Shown here piece after piece: positions 24,320 to 36,300 of a stretch of 64,000 bases of DNA (position 1 is its first letter; every line of letters begins with the position of its first letter). The translations under genes were made by a program, and so were the position numbers. This DNA is from Cinnamomum chago (taxonomy: Eukaryota > Streptophyta > Magnoliopsida > Laurales > Lauraceae), in NCBI GenBank assembly GCA_038049695.1, contig CP142456.1:81818422-81882421 (forward strand), in the 5' to 3' direction. The notes under the pieces were generated by a model. The model worked only from the letters and a program-made list of their open reading frames with translations, had not been told where the DNA came from and did not search any database.

Positions 24320-25110
24320 AAAATATTTTAGTCGGGCATTACATAGTTTGGGACGTATTGGTAGATGAAGCAAGAGATGGTGTGAATGCAAAATTCGAGA
24401 GATGACGGGAGCTTTTAGAATCCAAAGGCTTTAAAATAAGCAGTACAAAGACAAAATCTATGGACTGTAACTTCAGTGGGCATATAGAAAGAGCTAAAAC
24501 TACTGTGAGAAATAGAGACCCTGAGATACCACAAAGATATTATTTTTGTTACTTTGGCTCTATAATTAGTAAGGATGGAGAGATTGATGAAGATGTCAAA
24601 CATAGGATAAAATCAGGATGTTTGAAGTGGAGATTTGCTTCTGGAGTGCTTTGCGATTGCCGAATACCAACAAGATTGAAGAAAATTTTTATAGGACAAG
24701 GATTAGACCAGCTATGTCCTATGGAGCATAACGTTGGTCAATCAAGAAGCACCATATGCACAAAATGGATGCAGTACAGATGAAAATGTTGAGGTGAATG
24801 TATGGTAAAACTAGGAATGATAAGATTAGAAATGAAAGCTTTCAAGTGAAAATTAGGGGATAAAATTAGAGAAATCCGTTTGAGATGGTTTGGGCATGTC
24901 CGGCATTCGGTAAGGAAAAGTTTGGCAACGAAGGTTGATGGCCCACCAAGGGGAAGGGATAGTCCAACAAGGACATGGATGAAGATAGTTAAATAAATTT
25001 GAAGAAGTGTAACTTATATAAGGATTTTACTCAATATAGATCGGAATGGAGAAACAAAATTGGTATGGCCAAACCCCAATATAGTTGGAACAATGCTTTG
25101 ATGATGATGA
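24320..25110 (+). pseudogene. RTE-type LINE 3' part, decayed reverse transcriptase C-terminus
   Basis: Plus-strand frames carry the RTE C-terminal region: FGSIISKDGEIDEDVKHRI, GCLKWRFASGVLCD, then after frameshifts KIREIRLRWFGHV and a YRSEWRNKIG block. The element ends in a GAT-repeat tail (GATGATGATGATG near 25098-25110), a typical RTE 3' end. Stops and frameshifts break the frame at least twice (the largest intact frame is 24460-24783). Endonuclease and catalytic RT motifs are absent, so this is a 5'-truncated copy. Confidence 0.8.
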
Positions 25111-25231
25111 TGTCACATAGTTTGAGACTCCACATGCTCGTCTCATGAATACTTCAAGATAGCATTAGACAAGTGCTCACTACCATTGTTACTACATAAT
25201 TGTGAATATTTGTTGGAAACTGGTTTTTTTA

Positions 25232-25335
25232 AGTCATTGTCATTGTCATCATCATCAAAGCCTTTTTGCAACTATGTTGGGATCAGCCACATGAATTTTG
25301 TTTCTCCATTCCAATCTATCTTGAGCCGAAATTAG
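25232..25335 (-). mobile_element. RTE-type LINE 3' end (copy 3, inverted)
   Basis: The reverse complement reads TAGATTGGAATGGAGAAACA, then CCCAACATAGTTGCAAAAAG, GCTTTGATGATGATGAC and GACAATGAC. This is the same 3' end as the plus-strand copy ending near 25110, only about 120 bases away but in the opposite direction. It interrupts a decayed Copia integrase segment. Confidence 0.75.
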
Positions 25336-25467
25336 TTTTTTTAAGTAGTTACAGAAAACCTTGAATGTGGAGAACACCTCTTCTTTGCTCTTAAGTCTTG
25401 ACACCAATGCCAATCCACTAATAGGTCAGTTGGTGGTGAGGCACCTCCCATCCATAGAAACAACTTG

Positions 25468-25556
25468 GGATCAATCTCTGGTTGTAGCGCTGATAGTGAG
25501 GTAGTGAGGGACTTGTGTGAATGTGTGAGTATTTACCTTAAAAAAAAAAAAAAAGT
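25468..25556 (+). mobile_element. SINE fragment with poly(A)
   Basis: Starts ATCTCTGGTTGTAGCGCTGA, as the copy at 24206 does, and ends in A15. The B box is decayed. Confidence 0.5.
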
Positions 25557-25889
25557 CTTAACACCAGTTATACTAGAAACATCATTAATCAAGGTCACAA
25601 AATATTTATACCAAAAAAGGTACTTGGTATAGGGCTCCATACATTTGAACAAGTGTGAAGAAAGATTAAACACACAACTTTATATAGATGACCATGGTAC
25701 CCTATGATGTAAAGCCACAACACTTCACACAATTTTAAATATGGATAAAATAGTCTGTAGACTAGGATTAGACTCTGTCAAAGAAATCGTTGTCAATTAA
25801 CATTCAACTATCAATTACTATCAAGTTTTGAGTAGAACACATATGATCCATCTTCTAGGCTCCTCCAATCACTATCTTTACAAGTCTTG

Positions 25890-27135
25890 AGTGACACGAT
25901 GAGAGTGAGAAAAGGTTTATAGCTATAGACATTCCACAATAACATTCTATTCTGATGTGTAGTGGCATGTAGTTTGAGACTGTTTCCTCATCTCATGTGT
26001 ACTTCATAAAGAATTAGACAAGTGTGCACTAAAATTACCACTTCACCAAATATGAAATTTTGTTTGAAACGGGGTTTCAACTAAATCCTTGAACGTGGGG
26101 AATTCCTCGTCATTGTTTTTTAACACTAACCATACAAGAAGTGTCATCCATATTATAGGTATTAGGTGTAGGGCGCCGCATCCAAATAAGCAAGGGAAAG
26201 CATTGAATAGGTAGCTTTAGTTGGATGTGTATGTACTATGATGCACACTTGTTTCACAATTAAAGTTTGAGCTATTATAAGTTTTAAACATGGATGTAAT
26301 AAAGCCTTCAACTCAGGACTAGATGGATACCCTGAACGACAATTTCACTTGCAAGTTTTTATTTTTTATTTTCTTTGACATACAGCCACCGATACCAATT
26401 AATCTATCTAATTTTGAATGGAACCCAAATTGCAATATTTTACTCTTGCTTTACCAATTACTATCTTCATCTGCAAGTCCTGAATGAAAGAATGAGTGTG
26501 GAAAAAGGTTACACTACAAACGAAGATTTTTGTTAGGACACTAAATGACAATAGATTAGAAGACAATTTCAGAACATGCAAAACCATTGTATGGTTCCAT
26601 CAACTAATTTTGCAATCCCAGTGTTTGAAGTTTGAACCATGAACAAAGGATTGGAAGGACTGAGAAGTATGTAGATATGATTCCCTCGAGCGAATGGTCC
26701 AATAGCCTGATGCAGATGACACAAGAAAAGCAGAAAGAATACCTGATTGAGCCAAGTTCACAGGAAGGAATTGAATGCCGTCAAAATTTGATACTGTCTG
26801 TATTGGTTTCAAACTAACTCTTAGATATATGAACGGATTCACCTGAAGACGAGGGCACCTCAGGAGTTACCCCTCGTGTCTTTGAACAACATTTTGCTCA
26901 AGAGTGACAGTATGGGCAACATACATCAGTGATTTTCCACCAAGGTCTCAACATGTATCAACTGTGTGGTTGTAATATCCACAATGAGTACAAACTGATT
27001 TCCTTGCACCCTACCTTTCCCCGGCAATCCCGACACCTCTAGCTCCTCTACTCTGACCTATTCATTTTCTCCTTTCCAGTTCCAGTTAGATGACTTCTAT
27101 CTCCTTTGCCTCTTCTCAGCATATATACTTTCTAT
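25890..27135 (-). pseudogene. Decayed Copia (Ty1) retrotransposon: gag zinc knuckle to integrase
   Basis: The minus strand holds, in order, a gag CCHC knuckle near 26970 (CTHCGYYNHTVDTC, C-x2-C-x4-H-x4-C), a degraded protease-region stretch, and an integrase core stretch: LVLKNNDEEFPTFKDLVETP at about 26075-26140, then an STHEMRKQSQTTCHYTSE block (family: HGI.HQ.SCPYTPQQN). The frame is broken many times. No LTRs were identified. A second diverged copy of the integrase segment appears at about 25115-25440, so the region may hold two nested or duplicated elements. Confidence 0.6.
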
Positions 27136-28348
27136 CATCTTCCCAACACATGTAACTGCTTTTCAATATTAAGTGCTATTTGTTGCTCATCTCTAAGAAA
27201 CCATGTATAAATCCCAGTAAGGGTAACACTGCATTCTCTAGTATTTGGGCTTGAATGGCTCAAAAGTCCTGATTAAGGCCAGCCAACCTTCTTTTCTTTT
27301 CTTTTTTTTTTGCAGCAAAAAATACTGAGTTGGAGTATGAGGGAATCTCAAGGTCAGATCGAGTAGATGGTGATGTTTTCCATTTATTCATCGGGACTTG
27401 TTTTTCTTCGTTTAAGTGGAGTTCTTTCATATTTTGCTATGGCCAATGCCTCAGCTTAGCAAGGGGTGGATCGTCTTTCTCCTTTTGTTGTTTTAAATTT
27501 GTAATTTTCGTTGTTTGTGGCCGGTGTAGCTCTTGTATACTGGTTCCGTCTTCCGTGATTTGTCCCATAGACTTTGTAATTCCTCATCTAATTAATATAT
27601 TTTAGCTACGGATCAGAAAAATATATATTTTTTGGTCTATGATTTTTTCTTGGCGATTACCTTCTTTTCTCTACCATGAGGTCTACGCATTCTTATGCAG
27701 AGAGAAATTGTTTTCCTATATAGCTTTCACGTTCACATACTAATATGATGTTTTTGGAGTTTCTAGTGTTTGCGGAATGAATGCAGTCAAATGAGCAGAC
27801 AATAGAAGGTGGGAGACTGAAGAAATTATTAATCAAATGTGAGTTACAATATGTGATTGATGTTTTCTGTTAAACAAGAATTTTTTTTCCTACTTTATTT
27901 ATAGCTTTAATGGATACAAAAAGCTGAAAAGTCCATTGTGGAGTCAGCGGCACCAAGGAATATTGAGGAAGACTGTAGCTCTCATGGAGTCCCAAATTTA
28001 TACTGGTAGTTCATCTGGGACAGATGTATTGATTCTGTCATTCAAATGGAAGCTAAAATTTGAGTGGACAGTGGACACTGAACACTGACTATCTTTTAGT
28101 GAATCAGACAAGATGATGGAGGTGTGGCTATCTAGGATATCTGGTATTTGGAAATTGTTCATCTGTTATCTCTCTCTGACCAGCACTGGTGCTGTTTTGT
28201 TCCAGGAAGCATGGTGTTTCATTCCTACAAGAATTTGGATGGGGAGGCAAGAGGTAAATTTGGATGGTTGGGTAGGAGGTATCATTTTCTTTGCCATCAA
28301 GCTCAGTGACATTGTTCAGAAATTCTTCCTTGCTTCAAATATTTTTAG
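27136..28348. other. Intergenic, possible LINE tail, no supported gene
   Basis: The stretch 27290-27610 (TTTGTTGTTTTAAATTTGTA, GTAATTCCTCATC, ending in an A/T-rich tail) looks like a plant L1 3' end, but no RT sequence adjoins it. Frames here are short with no domains. Confidence 0.35.
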
Positions 28349-28686
28349 GAGGATTTTACGGGAAAAGTCCTGAAATTTGGTCATTCCTTTCGAAGGGTTC
28401 CCAAATATTACGTAGCACAAACGGGGTCCGTCGGGACCTATTCCGTTTTTTTTTTTTTAATGCTGAGGGCGCTCGTGTCTGATAGGAACAACGCTAGCGT
28501 CGCTCTACGCAGATTTGACAAAACACTCTTCTTTCTCTTATTTCTTCCTCTTCTCTCATCTATTTCTTTATCTCACCCACTCCATTTTCTTCCAATTATC
28601 TTAGGAAAACATAATTACAGGCTCTATAAAAAAATTACTATTGACCGACATACTATTTTTTTTTCTTTCTTTTCTCATATTCTCAA

Positions 28687-28892
28687 GATTTATTTTGAAA
28701 AGTGAAAGAGATGGGGAAAGAAAAAAATTGGTAGATATAACATGGAAGAATGGTTTCAATAACAATCTTATACTTGTACATTATCATGTGATTTATTTTG
28801 AAAAGTGAAAGAGACGGGGAAAGAAAAAAAATTGGTAGATATAACATGGAAGAATGGTTCCAATAACAATCTTATACTTGTACATTATCATG
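28687..28892. repeat. 103-bp tandem duplication inside the Mutator-like element
   Basis: GATTTATTTTGAAAAGTGAA starts at 28687 and at 28790. The copies are almost identical through ATTATCATGT, differing at about three positions, which indicates recent duplication. Confidence 0.92.
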
Positions 28893-28959
28893 TAGAGGTT
28901 ACCTTCGACCCATGAACCACCCATGAGAAAACAAGAGAGAAAGGTTGCTCAGTTGGATA

Positions 28960-29290
28960 AATTTGTATTTGCAGTTATGGATGCAACTTTTCCACCCTTA
29001 TGAACAGTGGAAAACTTATAGTATTTGCAGCTTTTCCACCAATATGAACGGCGAAAAACTAGTATTTGCAGCTTTTTTTCACCGATATAAACAGCGGAAA
29101 ATTTGTATTCGCGGCTTTTCTACCCTTATGAATAGTGGAAAACTTGTAGTATTTGCAGTTTTCCAACCAATATGAACGGCGGAAAACTTGTATTTGCAGC
29201 CTTTTCACGAATATAAACGGCGGAAAACTTGTATTTGCAGCCTTTTCACTAATATGAACGGCGGAAAACTTGTATTCGCGGCTTATCTAC
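28960..29290. repeat. Minisatellite, seven units of about 42 bp
   Basis: Units centred on (A/T)TATGAACGGCGGAAAAC plus TTGTATTTGCAGCCTTTTC. The ATGAAC/ATAAAC core falls at 29000, 29044, 29087, 29128, 29172, 29213 and 29254, spacing 41-44. Units alternate between TGCAG and CGCGG variants. The repeat spells short plus-strand peptides with no stop for 70 codons, but this follows from the repeat rather than from selection. Confidence 0.92.
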
Positions 29291-29436
29291 AAATACCCCA
29301 AAAATTTTAGGCGATGCTATCGTCGCTCAGAAAAAAAGATTAAAAATAATGGGAAGACCGAATTTGTGCTGCACAATCTTCTGGGCCCCTTCCTGAGGAA
29401 AGGCCAAATTTTAGAATTTTTTCCCGTAAATTTCTC

Positions 29437-32400
29437 TTTTTTCTATTTACCATCAGGCCCATAAATTTCTATATCCCTATAAGAAGCTCCTACAGCCCAA
29501 TGGGTGTGCCTTTGTAACAAGTACTAATAGTGGGGATAGGTGTCATAAAGGTGCCTTTCCCTCTGCCATATGCTTATGGCTAGAGACCATAGAGTTTGGA
29601 GCAACAAAAGAGGAATATCAATCAAATACAATCTTTTTCATAGTAATTGAGAAGATTGAAGGGCAGTCAAGTGGCTTTTTTTTTTTTCCTACAGGAATGT
29701 ATCTGTTCAGGGGGCTACAATGTGTTTGCCTGAACTGCATGGTGATCGTGAAATCATTATTAACCAATATGCTGGTGAAAGAATCACTTCTCGGCCAAAG
29801 CTCAAGTGTAATTTTAAGGAATTAGTCTAGTCCAAAGGACTATAACACTGTTTGATATAAATAAAAAATAAAGATAAAAATAAAAAATAATAATAACAGG
29901 AAGATATTTGTTTTTAAGTCTCAAATCATGCCAAATATTCCGGCTAAGTTAAAATGTAGGATTTTTATAGGGATCAGAATGTACTTTTTTGGACTGAGAT
30001 ATGTGGGCCCCTAGGTTCACAAGATTTTGCTTGTGGATGAGGTATGTACTGATTTGTGGGTCCCCAGGTGGACAGGACAAGAGCAGTTTATATAAAGATG
30101 ATGAGAGAGAGATTTCGATCATGAATGAGGGGTGGACTGATGAGATCTGTGGGCCCCCCATGCACAGGAGGAGAGCAATTTGAAAAGAAGAAGAGAGCCA
30201 AGTCAATGTCCCAATGAAATCGAAAGGACTGGTGACGAGAGCCCAAACAAGAAATACTCAGAAGCTGAAACAGGCATCTTTACAGTTCTTTCTTCATTTC
30301 ACTTTTATCTCTCTCTCTCTCTCCCCCCTTTCTCTCACTCCAGATATCTGGAGAAGAGCAGCAGAGACAGAGTGCAAGAAATTTAAATCCTCCACTGGCT
30401 ATTCTTCCACGAAAAGCCATCTCCACCCATTTTTACATGTCTTGTGATTTTGGGCAAGTGGTCAGTGTGACCCACTGCAGTTGCACCAAATGAGTGAAAG
30501 GCTGTGATCTCATTGAAGTGGGTGTAGATATGGAGAGATATTATTCCCCTACACTATAGGATTCCTTAGAAAAACTGGGTCCGGTGATGGCAGCTGCACC
30601 TGCAATTGGAAGCACCTGTATCTGGAATCCTGTCAGATGTGAGCGCAAATATATATTTACATCTCTCTTGTTTGAGATTTGAGCCTTTGTGACTTCTCTC
30701 CATCACCATGTTTTGATGGTTGGGATTGCTGTGCACGTTTCTCCATGCAATTCCTTGGAATTTAGTAGAGTGCCAGTGCAACGGTTGCTCTGGGATTGAG
30801 AATTGATGATGTAGAAGGGTGGGTAACTTATAAGTTGGTGGGGTTAAGTTGGTGGACCAGTGCATTGGTTGCGATGATGTGAAGTTTTACTGGTTGATGT
30901 GACATTATTTTATATTAAAATAATAAAACTAGTGGCATGGTGCATAATTTTCTGGTTATAAAAAGCACTCAAAAAAATGAAAGAAAAAAGGACACCACAC
31001 CTTGGAGAGTGTTTTGGGGCGGGCAAAATGAAGTATGGATAAATAAGGCGCATTTGTTTGCTTGATTGTTTAGACAAAAAATAATAATAATAATAAAAGA
31101 TTTTTTTTAGGTAAAATGTTAATAAAGAGTTGAATGCATAGGAACTCAATGTCAAATAAGATCCCGCCAATTATTATTCAGAAGGTGATAGATGAATGGG
31201 ATGAGATAAGATAAGATAAAGATGAAAATTTGACTTTTCTAATATTTGAATTTTTAGAGTGATGATTGTGTATTTTTTTTTTCAACTTTCATTAAAGAGG
31301 AAGTTACTTTTGATGTTTATTTTTTCAGCCGTGCTATCTGGGGGCTGGGATCCAACGGTCCTCATGGGGGATCGGTCCCGAATTCGGTTCCTCATTCGGT
31401 CCATGTGGACTTTCCCTTATTTTTTTGGATAGTATTTTTTTTTCATTTTACTTATAGAAATATAATACTAAGAATTTAATTACATGAAATAAATAAGCCA
31501 TATTGGAATATGCCGGAAGAAGGAAAGAATTCCTAGCATATAGAATTATGTGTTGTCCGATGTATGAGATTTAAAAAAATTTGTACTCTAGAATTGTCAC
31601 TATTGACTTATAGAATTCGCCCAATTAACAACTTTGACGATGCGTTACCTCTTTAACTTAAGCTTCAATTGACATTTTCAACTAGGTTAATAAATCTTTC
31701 AATCTAGGGGCGGGCTTTGTACTTGAAAAATGCCTTAGATGGACGACCTCATTAAAGAATTTTGTTGAATAACAAAAAAAAAAAAAAACTGCTATCTCAT
31801 AAATCTTAGTGATGATTAAACACTTGCTCACTAAGGGTCAAATTTGAGATTTAGAATCCTTATTAAACCTTATCTCCGGGGCCACATGACAGGTTTTTAT
31901 TATTTAATCCAATTATTTATTTTTCAAACCATTCATTCAAGGGTTATTCCACATATGTGAGCTCATAATACATGAATTTGGATTTGCTCATGCATCATAT
32001 ATTTTATTTAAATTTTATCAAGATTTTATCCAGAATGCGTTTACGTGAATTCAACGAAATTTGTCGTGTGGGGTGAAAAAAAATTAGGACAACATTAGTA
32101 ACTTGCGTGATCCTGCGGCCTACAAAAGCAGTGAAAGTCTTGCGTTGAAAAATCTTTTTCGAATCGGCGGGTGATGATTTTTCGATTGAGATTTGAGTGA
32201 CGTAACGATTGAGATTTGAGTGACGTACATCATCCATCCAAGAAGGAAGAATCATTGACTCTGCCAATCAATGTGGACACGTGGCATATTCTTCAGACAG
32301 TGGAGCCCACCACATTATTAAGTGGTTTCAACCTCAAATTCAAATCAACGGCTGAAAAAAAAAAAAAAAAAAAAGGAGCGTGTATTCTTGTTATAAATTT

Positions 32401-34720
32401 GTTGGTGGGCCTATCTCAAAAAATCCTAACCCTAAATATCAATGTCTAGCCATGTTAGTAGTATCACCAATCAAAATGCAAAAGGGGAATGATTGTGAAA
32501 AATATAAGGAATCATGAGCCTTCCTCCTTTTACTTTGACCAAGCACTTGAACATTTGCAATGCAAAAATATCTTATTTATATTAGATACTAATAGTTTAT
32601 GTGTTTTATCTTTTGCTTTTTAGTTTTAAACCACTTGGAAAGATAGCATTTTCAATTAGTCATTTTGTCTCCAATCATTATATCAATGGTTCAATTTTTG
32701 AAAGAATCTTCTAAGTTACAAACATTGAGGTGGAAAAACTATGGTATGTTTAGTAGTTTATGTTGTTTAAAATAGATTTTTTTTTCTATTTATAAAATGA
32801 AGCTCTACAAGATGTCAAGTTTTTTTTTTTTATTATTATTATTTTTAGACTGCTGGGGCCTTATTGGATAGATGACTAGGGGAGTCATGAAAACTGAAAG
32901 GCTATTTGGATGTGGCTTATGAAACTAAGTAGTATAAGTTGTTTGTTTGACTATAACCCTTCACGTTTGTAAATCAAATCTTTGGGGAAATGATATTTTG
33001 TTTTCATATAGTCATGAAAAATTTATGTTTGACAATTATAAATTTTTCATGAATTGGACGAATGAAAATCTTCATTTGTTAAGATTTTCATATCCGACCT
33101 CAACTTATAAGATTTGAAAATCCTCACTTTATATGGATGTGCATACCAAACTTCATTTTTATCAACTACATACATCGATACACACTAATATCAAGTAAAA
33201 ATCTTAACTATATAAATCCTTAATGATGAATTCTCGTTCTAGTGATAGTGAAGAATCATCACATCTAAGAATTCCTCGTTTATTATCAAACATGCTTTTA
33301 GTTTTTAGTTATCAAAAGTTTGATGGGTGTGCAATGTATATACTTCCTGTGATAATGTCCAATAATGAATAATGTCCAAAACAGTTTGATATGTGTGAAT
33401 GGGGCTGTAATAACATCCAGTGATGAATTATGTCTAAAATATCATGAAATAAAACGAGTTCAAATCAAAGATCCTAGTGTGTGAATGAGTATGTGCTCCA
33501 TATGAAAGTCTGAAAAAGGAAAGTTCAAAGTTGCAAGATAGGTTAAATTTCCCACTAAGTCAAAGTCAATCATATGTCCAATATTTGATGCACCTTTATC
33601 CCAAGTTTTGAAGAAGTAAATGGCAACAATGACATGCTAATCTCTCTTGACAATAAAAAAGGCAAATATATCTTTTCATTTGACAAAAGAGTTGTAAAGC
33701 AGTTGAAAAGAGAAAGTTGGAGAGTGGGAGTGGCCAATGTTAGTCAAAGAGGTTAGAATAGAAATACAAAATATAGGCCCTATAAGCTGTAACTTAGTTA
33801 GTTTTAGGGATAGGGTTATGTGAGTTTGAATGGTCACTTTTTAAGTTTTAATGCTGTGGAGAATGGACCACATGGAGTCCTGACCTTGCAGGTTCTAAAC
33901 TCAACATGTTAATACTATGAAGATAAACCCCACACATAAATTATTTGACTTTGCTAACACTTACAAACAAAAACTTCTATATTTGACCTTTAATAGCAAC
34001 CATTTAATACTTCAAAGATTATAATTACCATCTTGACTAACAGGAAATGCCCAAAAAGGTTAATCTCGATTACTTTCATCAAAAAAATACTTTTTATAAA
34101 TATGAACAAAAATTTATTTTTACCATAGTTAACTTCATAATTAATTACTATTTTAGCATAAACTATTGTGCTTTAATTACTATTTTAGCAAAAAATGATA
34201 ACTCTAATTAGTTCCAAAACAAAACAATAAATCAATAATTTATTATTTTAGTTTGAGTGACTCTTTCTAAGCTCAAACATTAGTTTAACTACAAATTACT
34301 TGATTGCAAAACAAGTTCAATGTCAATATAAATGGATGATCCATATTGGTAGAAAAATACAACTAATTATATATAAAAAAATTATAAACAGAGTTAGTTT
34401 CTTATGTAAATATTAGAAAAGAGAATTGGCTACATGTAAGTTTCTGTACAATGAAGCAGGTGTTCAAGGCAGGGAACCAGGCTGGGCTTGGGCTTTCCAT
34501 TATTTAATTCAAGTCCAATCATATTAAAGTAAAAACTCAGAACCTGGACCAAAGAGGATTGGGCCAACCCACATACCGAAACCACTTTGGGCCAAATCCT
34601 CGCCTCAAAGTTCTAATACACAGGCCAAGCTTGGATTTCACATTTGGGCCGGACTTGATTAAGTGATAGAAAGCCCGAAACCTAGTCCAGCCCCACCTCA
34701 AATAAGTATTATTCATAGGG
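29437..34720. other. Long intergenic stretch, no supported gene
   Basis: Contains three spaced TGTGGGCCCC-type blocks (about 29999, 30055, 30148), a CT microsatellite (30309-30327), several A/T homopolymers (31772-31787, 32347-32374) and AT-rich filler. I translated the longer frames by eye and saw no domain. It may hold diverged transposons that need homology search. Confidence 0.45.
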
Positions 34721-34887
34721 AGGTGCTCCTATGAAAGACACTCTCACTAAGTTTATGAGAGATGGGTGGCGGCCCTTACATTTAAGTTGGGGGTCCTTGC
34801 ATTTAAGTTGGTGAGAGTGGATATGAAAGTGAGGGCCCCCACCCATCTCTCATAAACTCGGTGAGAGTGTCTCTCACAGGAGCACCT
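34721..34887. mobile_element. Small hairpin MITE (167 bp)
   Basis: Almost entirely a terminal inverted repeat of about 65 bases. The left arm AGGTGCTCCTATGAAAGACA and the reverse-complemented right arm AGGTGCTCCTGTGAGAGACA continue matching through TTTATGAGAGATGGGTGG. The short loop contains a direct repeat of CATTTAAGTTGG. Flanking duplications are not convincing. As RNA it would form a long duplex. Confidence 0.75.
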
Positions 34888-35172
34888 AAATACACGGATC
34901 TTTTTAGACTAAATGGGCAGGTTCAAGCTTTAATATCGTTGCTGGTGGAGCTCGATCTAAAAACTAATTGCCCAATTGACGGACTCGAGCAAAATATAAA
35001 ACTATTTCATAAACGAGCTATGACTCAACTAATTAAGGACATGGGACCTGTGATTATAAATCTCCAATGTCGTGCCAAAAATGAATAAAAACCCAATACC
35101 ATGTTATTCCAATCAGGCCATCCGACCAGACCCACCAACACCTCTCCCCTCTCCCATCTAACATCATGTATG

Positions 35173-35335
35173 TAGGGTTGTAAACGGGTCGGTTCCAGTC
35201 AGAGTTCATGGTGGACCCGGAACCTAAATCGTTAAGGAGAAGGAGGAACCAGATCAGGACTTGGAATTGATTTCTTGGCTCCGGAATCGAAACTAGAACC
35301 ATATATGGGATGAGTTTGAATCCGGGTCCAGATTT
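35173..35335 (+). mobile_element. hAT-type element end (truncated)
   Basis: TAGGGTTGTAAACGGGTCGG at 35173 matches the canonical plant hAT terminus (TAGGG.TGTAAACGG) and is followed by GGTTCC/GGAACC-rich sequence. No matching right end was found. Confidence 0.45.
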
Positions 35336-35751
35336 AGATAGAGAATGATATTAAAAAAGTATGATTTTTAAGAGAGATTTTTAAAAATTGAGGTAATATA
35401 TCAGATCTCAAGTCTACGAGTCCAAAACAAAGTGGAACAACACCCAAACTCATTTATTTATCGATTTTTAACGAGTCTAAACTTTCCCATTTACTTCTCA
35501 AAATACGGAAGAAGAAGAATAAGGGGTAATTTGGTAATTCAAGAGCTTTGAATTCCTATATGTGTCACCGATTGAGAAAGAAAGCGACACAGACAGAGAT
35601 AAAAAGCGCGCGCGCAGAAAGGTCATAAAAACCGAGAGCAGAGAACATAGAGAGAAGAGAGCACTCTCTCTCTCTCTGTAACCGTCTGCTTTCAGGCTTC
35701 ATGTGCCCACACAGACAGGCTCATGCTTTCCACGCCCGTACAAAATCCCCT

Positions 35752-35800
35752 CTATATATTCCTCTCTCTCGATCGAGAATCTCAGTAGTACTGAAAGATG
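35752..35800 (+). promoter_or_regulatory. Candidate core promoter for the receptor kinase leader
   Basis: CTATATATTCCTC at 35752-35764 is TATA-like and is followed within 30 bases by CT-rich initiator-like sequence. An alternative TATA-like element (CATAAAAACC) lies near 35623. Assignment to the downstream gene is inference. Confidence 0.35.
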
Positions 35801-35879
35801 CTCCTAAACCCCCCTCTCTCTCTCTCACAGGTTTCTTCTCTTCTTCCTCATTTTCCATGAAAACCACTTTCACGTGTTT

Positions 35880-36300
35880 GTTGTTTTCTCAGCTTCTGCT
35901 GCAAGGAAACGCTATTTCTTCTCCCCTAATGAGACTTTTCTCAAACAGGTAAGAGACGGAGATCTACAGAGAGACGTTTCCATTTCGTCGTCTTCTTCTT
36001 CTTCTTTTTCGATAAAGTCTTGCATTTGAGGAATCGCAATTTCATGTTTCTGTTCTTGGATTTCTCTTCTTCTCAGCTTCTGCTGGAAGAAAACGCTCTC
36101 TGATGAGACTTTTGGCAAACAGGTAAGAGACGTTTCCATTTCGTCTTCTTCTTCTTCTTCTTTTTCGCTCAAGTCTTGCATTTGAGGAACCCGCATTTTC
36201 GTGTTTCTCGTTTTGGATTTCTCTTCTTCTCAGCTTCTGCTGCAAGAAAACGGTCTCTGATGAGACTTTTGGCAAACAGGTAAGAGACGTAGATCGATCT
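35880..36300 (+). repeat. Tandem triplication of a splice-competent leader exon
   Basis: Three successive units each contain an acceptor (TTCTCAG), an exon-like core starting CTTCTGCTG and ending CAAACAG, and a donor (GTAAGAGACG). Cores lie at 35893-35948, 36077-36122 and 36234-36279; units are 184 and 157 bases apart. CTTCTT-rich tracts (36000, 36150) separate them. Copies 2 and 3 differ by few bases from each other; copy 1 is more diverged. The first copy can be read as an open frame from ATG 35858; copies 2 and 3 contain an in-frame TGA, so they are probably untranslated leader. Confidence 0.85.

Larger units (their letters stand above)
28349..29436. mobile_element. Mutator-like non-autonomous transposon with internal minisatellite
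   Basis: The ends form an imperfect inverted repeat of about 80 bases. Left reads GAGGATTTTACGGGAAAAGT and on through GAAATTTGG, CCTTTCGAAGGG and GTAGCACAAACGGGGTCC. The reverse-complemented right end reads GAGAAATTTACGGGAAAAAA and on through AAAATTTGGCC, CCTCAGGAAGGGG and GCAGCACAAATTCGGTC. No clean 9-bp target duplication is visible. The interior lacks a transposase; it holds a 103-bp tandem duplication and a ~42-bp minisatellite (listed separately). Internal CGCTAGCGTCGCTC (28493-28506) is mirrored by GCTATCGTCGCTC near 29316. Confidence 0.7.

Noticed and set aside
28960..29290. Regular spaced repeat resembling a CRISPR array
   Set aside because: Units are head-to-tail minisatellite copies without unique spacers, inside a plant transposon.
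30000..30480. CT-rich leader-like block that might start another small-RNA or protein gene
   Set aside because: No hairpin matching a miRNA family I know and no coding exon with a recognisable domain nearby.
35701..35952. 83-codon frame with a hydrophobic stretch (MKTTFTCLLFSQLLLQ) resembling a signal peptide
   Set aside because: It runs into a splice donor within a triplicated leader exon, and the next copies have in-frame stops; no mature protein follows in frame.
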